A program made the position numbers and the translations under genes. From NCBI GenBank assembly GCA_039679385.1, contig JBDKVB010000105.1, positions 1 to 34,538 of the forward strand: a DNA stretch of 34,538 bases. Reading direction: 5' to 3'. Of the stretch, positions 31,539-34,538 are shown one piece after another. Each line of letters starts with the position of its first letter. Positions within the stretch are counted from its first letter, which is position 1. Origin of the DNA: Armatimonadia bacterium (GTDB taxonomy: Bacteria > Armatimonadota > Zipacnadia > Zipacnadales > JABUFB01). The notes beneath the pieces are model-generated. The model worked only from the letters and a program-made list of their open reading frames with translations, searched no databases and was not told where the DNA came from.

Positions 31539-32504
31539 ATGACACGGCTGACACCGACCGTCCTTGCACTATCGCTTCTTTTGCTCGTGGCGCTGGCCGC
31601 TGCGCAGGCCGACGGCACTACTGCGACACCCCAAACTGGCCAGTACCAGTTCTTCAATGAGGGCGGCTCCACGAGCCGTGCTATACCCAAACTCGGAGCC
31701 GGTGCCATCGGCATTCGCACACAGCCCGCTCCCGGCTCCTTCACCTGGCGCGGCGGCACTGACTACGTGCCTGGCCTGGGCCCCGGAAGCCTCATGCACA
31801 CCGTGAAGCCCGGCACCGGTCAGCAGGCCACGCCACAGCAGCTCTTCGGCCCCGGCGGGATCCTCGAGTACAACCCGCCCTTGCCCTCCGGCTCATACCC
31901 CTTCAAGACGTACGACAACTACTTCTACTCCTACCCTTCCAACGACCCGCGCTGGAACCGGGGCTACAACAACTACAACAACTACGCCCCCTACGGGACA
32001 GACCAGTCAGGCTATGGCGCCTGGTACCCGCCCGCGACGCAGGGCGCAGGCACTGCCGCTACCACGCCGACCACTGGTGCCGCCAACACGCAGGCCAACA
32101 CCGAGCAGCCCGCCGCGATCACCTGGAACGGCCTGCTCTACGTCCCGACCCGCGACTACTTCCTTGCCCTCGGAGTCACCGCCTACTGGGACGAGACCCG
32201 GCGCAGCGCCGTCGCCGTCCTCAAGGATGGGCGAACGGTGGTCCTGCCCCTGGAGGGGACCACGCTCTACGTCGACAATAAACCCGTCACTATGACAGCC
32301 GGCACCGCCGTGATCGGCGGAGTGATGATGGTTCCGATGCTGGCTCTCTCGGAAGCTCTGAGCATCTCTCTCCAGTATGACGAGGCCAGCGGCATGGTCT
32401 ACCTGGTTCCCCTGCCGACACCGGCCGCAAGAACCGAGACGAAGCCTGCGACCGAGACCAAGCCCGCAACCGCAAGCCGGGGCGGAACCGGCCAGACTCC
32501 CTGA
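31539..32504 (+). CDS. Exported stalk protein with copper-amine-oxidase-N-like domain
   Basis: A 321-residue exported protein. ATG 31539 is chosen over GTG 31530 because GGAGGGGAG sits at the right distance. A signal peptide (LTPTVLALSLLLLVALAAA) is clear. Residues about 40-165 are low-complexity and rich in Gly, Pro, Tyr and Asn (SYPFKTYDNYFYSYPSND, GYNNYNNYAPYGT). Residues about 190-290 match the copper amine oxidase N-terminal/stalk domain (LLYVPTRDYFLALGVTAYWD, TTLYVDNKPVTMTAGTAVIG, MMVPMLALSEAL). This is a small alpha/beta module found in many bacterial cell-surface proteins. The tail has a TETKPATETKPAT repeat. No copper oxidase is attached, so its role is likely structural or wall-binding. 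It follows the GspF-like gene by 105 bases. Confidence 0.83.
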   Translation: MTRLTPTVLALSLLLLVALAAAQADGTTATPQTGQYQFFNEGGSTSRAIPKLGAGAIGIRTQPAPGSFTWRGGTDYVPGLGPGSLMHTVKPGTGQQATPQQLFGPGGILEYNPPLPSGSYPFKTYDNYFYSYPSNDPRWNRGYNNYNNYAPYGTDQSGYGAWYPPATQGAGTAATTPTTGAANTQANTEQPAAITWNGLLYVPTRDYFLALGVTAYWDETRRSAVAVLKDGRTVVLPLEGTTLYVDNKPVTMTAGTAVIGGVMMVPMLALSEALSISLQYDEASGMVYLVPLPTPAARTETKPATETKPATASRGGTGQTP

Positions 32505-32548
32505 CGTCCGCGAGACTCTTCCTGACCTTCCCGCCTCCTGACGCTCAC

Positions 32549-32577
32549 GGGGACAGCGCCCACAAGGGCCTGTCCCC
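32549..32577 (+). terminator. Hairpin after the stalk-protein gene
   Basis: GGGGACAG (32549-32556) pairs with CTGTCCCC (32570-32577), and the loop adds GCCC/GGGC pairing. It ends 110 bases before the asparaginase ATG. There is no T-run. The GGGGACA word recurs in the next 80 bases, so this may be part of a repeat element rather than only a terminator. Confidence 0.5.
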
Positions 32578-32687
32578 GCTGAGTGTCTACGACCCTCTCG
32601 TCGGCCGAGAAGGGACCCCGCACCTTCGCGGAGAAGGGGACACCCCAGTTCGTCCAACCTACGTCTACCGGATTGGCAGGTTCAGCC

Positions 32688-33689
32688 ATGCCCGAAGCCC
32701 TCGCCCATGTGACACGCGGTGACTTGATCGAGTGCATCCATTACGGTGACCTTGCAGTCTGCGACGCCGCCGGCAAGCTCGTGGCTTCCGTCGGCGATCC
32801 CTCGCGCCGGGTCTACTGGCGCTCTTCCGCCAAGCCGATTCAGGCCCTTGGCGTCGTGCAGAGCGGGGCAGCGGATCGCTTCGCTTTCACTGCCCGCGAG
32901 TTGTCCGTGTGCTGCGCCTCCCACAGCGGCTCAGCAGAGCATGTGGAGACCGTCCGCGGCATCCTCGCCAAGATCGGCCTCGATGAGACCGCGCTGCAGT
33001 GCGGCACTCACTGGCCGGGTGACACGGCCGAGCGCAACCGGCTCATCAAGGCCGACGCAAGTCCCTCTCCGGTCCACAACAACTGCTCCGGCAAGCACAG
33101 CGGCATGCTGGCCTCGACCGTAGCCTGGGGAGCCGACCCGGGCGGCTACCTCGCCCTCGACCACCCGGTGCAGAAGCGCATCTACGAGAACCTCTCGCTG
33201 CTGTCCGGCGTCCCCGTGGCAGACATCCCCTGCAGTGTCGACGGCTGTGGTGCGCCGACTCATGCCATGAGCCTGCAGGCCATGGCGACGGCCTTTGCCC
33301 GGCTGGCGTGGCCTGACGAGATGCCGGAGCCGATCCAGCAGGCTGCACCACGAATCGTCGCCGCCATGGCCGCCGATCCGGTGATGGTGAGCAGTCGCGG
33401 GAGCTTCAACAGCCTTCTGCTTGGGGCCGGGATGGGTCGCATCGTCGCCAAGGGAGGCGCTGAGGGCCTTTTCGTCCTCGGCGTCACCACGCGCGGACTG
33501 GGGATTGCCGTGCGCACCTCGGACGGCAGTGGCCGCTGCCATCCGCCGGTCGTCTTGCACCTTCTGGCTTCCCTGGGTTGCCTGGAGCGCGACCTGGGCG
33601 AGGCCCTGGCCGACTTCGTGCGCCCCAAGATCACCAACTGCCATGGCGTGAGCGTCGGCGAGATCAGACCCACCTTCGAGCTTGCCTGA
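32688..33689 (+). CDS. L-asparaginase II (Rhizobium etli AnsA type)
   Basis: A 333-residue soluble enzyme of the class-3 (ReAII-like) L-asparaginase family, which hydrolyses asparagine to aspartate and ammonia. It is not related to E. coli AnsA/AnsB. The family's catalytic and zinc-linked residues are present with an offset of two from ReAII: Ser46 and Lys49 (RSSAKPIQ), Cys133 and Lys136 (HNNCSGKHSG), Cys187 (VDGCGAPTHAM). ELSVCCASHSGS (71-82) and HNNCSGKHSGM are the signature blocks. ATG 32688 has only a weak site (GGCAGG); the earlier ATG at 32583 would add a non-conserved, repeat-derived segment. The next gene, a Gfo/Idh/MocA protein, begins 37 bases later and is probably cotranscribed. 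The product is likely cytoplasmic, as no signal peptide is seen. Confidence 0.92.
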   Translation: MPEALAHVTRGDLIECIHYGDLAVCDAAGKLVASVGDPSRRVYWRSSAKPIQALGVVQSGAADRFAFTARELSVCCASHSGSAEHVETVRGILAKIGLDETALQCGTHWPGDTAERNRLIKADASPSPVHNNCSGKHSGMLASTVAWGADPGGYLALDHPVQKRIYENLSLLSGVPVADIPCSVDGCGAPTHAMSLQAMATAFARLAWPDEMPEPIQQAAPRIVAAMAADPVMVSSRGSFNSLLLGAGMGRIVAKGGAEGLFVLGVTTRGLGIAVRTSDGSGRCHPPVVLHLLASLGCLERDLGEALADFVRPKITNCHGVSVGEIRPTFELA

Positions 33690-33726
33690 GTCTGCGAAAC
33701 GTGCATCGCTGAAAAGGGGATTGTCT

Positions 33727-34538
33727 GTGAGCATCAAGGTAGGGCTGGCGGGAGCCGGAGCCGTCGCACGAGCACACCTGCGGGCCTTCGTCCGTCACCA
33801 GCAGGTCGAGGCCGTCCAGGTGGCAGACCCGTGCGCGGAGGCTCGTGACCGGCTGGCCGCCGAGTACGGAATCCTCCGCCGCAGTTGCGCTGACCTCGCC
33901 GAGCTCTTGGCCGACGAATCGCTGGAGCTCATCGACCTGTGCACGCCGCCGGAGCTTCATTGCGAGCAGGCCCTCGCGGCTCTTCGGGCCGCGAAGCACG
34001 TCATCGTCGAGACACCCCTGGCGCTGACGGTACAGGACTGTGACGAGATGATCCAGGTGGCCGCCGAGACCGGCCGCCACCTCTACTGTGCCCTCAACCA
34101 CCGCTGGTTCCCCGCCCATCGACGCGCAGAGGAGGCTCTTGCGGCAGGCGAGATCGGTCGTCCCCTGCTCGGCATGGTCGCTGTTCTCGGCGATCAGCGA
34201 CCGCTTGCCGCCGACCTTCCCAACTGGCGCGATTCCTGGCAGCAGGCAGCGGGCACCACCCTCCTTGAGAGTGGCTATCACGCGGTGTACCTGCTCCAGC
34301 GCTTCTTCGGACCGACGAGCGCCGTCACGGTAACCACCGGCAAGCTGAGCCAACCGGATAGCGAAGCCGAGGTCGCTGCCGACGATACCTGCCTGGTGGC
34401 GCTGGAGATGCAGAGTGGAGCCCTGTGCAACGTGGTGGTCACCTACGCCGCTGCTGGTGACCGCTGGAGTGAGGAGCGTCGTCTGATTGGTTCCGAGGGT
34501 TCGCTTCTGATCCGGGACAATCCCGAGGACGAGATGCC
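33727..34538 (+). CDS. Gfo/Idh/MocA-family oxidoreductase, N-terminal part
   Basis: The first 270 codons; the gene runs off the right edge. GTG 33727 has AAGGGG at seven bases. Residues 1-125 form a Rossmann fold (SIKVGLAGAGAVARAHLRAF, with the GxGxxA NAD(P)-binding loop). The C-terminal dehydrogenase half starts at about 130, with TTLLESGYHAVYLL (177-190) holding the conserved His185. In most family members the EKP motif follows the fifth strand; here the same place reads HVIVETPLALT, with Glu95-Thr96-Pro97. The lysine that usually acts in hydride transfer is thus Thr. Members oxidise or epimerise sugars, inositols and related alcohols; the substrate here is unknown. Confidence 0.88.
   Translation, partial: MSIKVGLAGAGAVARAHLRAFVRHQQVEAVQVADPCAEARDRLAAEYGILRRSCADLAELLADESLELIDLCTPPELHCEQALAALRAAKHVIVETPLALTVQDCDEMIQVAAETGRHLYCALNHRWFPAHRRAEEALAAGEIGRPLLGMVAVLGDQRPLAADLPNWRDSWQQAAGTTLLESGYHAVYLLQRFFGPTSAVTVTTGKLSQPDSEAEVAADDTCLVALEMQSGALCNVVVTYAAAGDRWSEERRLIGSEGSLLIRDNPEDEM

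Noticed and set aside
1-34538. CRISPR array, tRNA, rRNA, transposase or integrase genes
   Set aside because: No regular direct repeats with spacers, no cloverleaf with conserved T-arm, and no transposase-like motifs were seen on either strand.

Overview
The window is about 34.5 kb of GC-rich, gene-dense bacterial chromosome. I see no phage genes, transposases, CRISPR arrays or rRNA/tRNA genes. The gene content points to an uncultured Armatimonadota- or Planctomycetota-like bacterium: secreted DUF4091 and DUF4838 proteins, a DUF6785-type membrane protein, a sialidase-like propeller, a uroporphyrinogen-decarboxylase-like protein, a DUF6951-like protein and a copper-amine-oxidase-N stalk domain. 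The phylum is an inference from these families; no marker gene here settles it.

Layout. 1-3.2 kb: the start of an enolase-superfamily gene (-), divergent from a secreted CBM9-like/DUF4091 protein (+). 3.2-7.3 kb: rpsT (-) with a clear promoter, a secreted NHL-type propeller (+), then a macro-domain gene and a small membrane protein (-). 7.3-14.3 kb: a secreted DUF4838 protein, an ICMT-like membrane methyltransferase, then a tight (+) cluster of a PD40 propeller, a sialidase-like propeller and a KDPG-type aldolase fused to a VOC domain. 14.3-23.6 kb: a (-) block with a SAM methyltransferase, a polytopic DUF6785-like protein, a TIG-domain lipoprotein, DUF2752, a divergent acetate kinase, a secreted FlgT-C-like protein and a sugar isomerase/epimerase-like TIM barrel. 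23.7-27.6 kb: a URO-D-like protein, a membrane-anchored thioredoxin, a Cys-rich DUF6951-like protein, and hisH-hisA behind a good promoter. 27.6-34.5 kb: a secreted SGNH hydrolase (-), then a TPR protein, a half-size GspF/PilC protein, a stalk-domain protein, an L-asparaginase II and the start of a Gfo/Idh/MocA oxidoreductase.

The main discovery candidate is the sialidase-like gene at 11833-13200. A segment of about 90 residues in the middle (12289-12561) reads as sigma-70 region 2, including the aromatic promoter-melting residues and the following linker. It is inserted in frame between two blades of an otherwise normal propeller, and no sigma region 3 or 4 follows. The next gene is the unusual aldolase-VOC fusion. 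Other points worth checking are an acetate kinase lacking two conserved histidines, a half-length GspF paired with a TPR protein, and a Gfo/Idh protein with ETP in place of the EKP motif.

How the genes may work together. Most large products are exported and belong to families linked to carbohydrates or their esters (DUF4091, DUF4838, sialidase-like, SGNH). Nearby cytoplasmic enzymes (aldolase, sugar isomerase, Gfo/Idh, enolase superfamily) could process released sugars or sugar acids. This is a scavenging, polysaccharide-degrading lifestyle inferred from families, not shown. Every convergent gene junction carries a strong hairpin, and three promoters with exact 17-bp spacers are visible.
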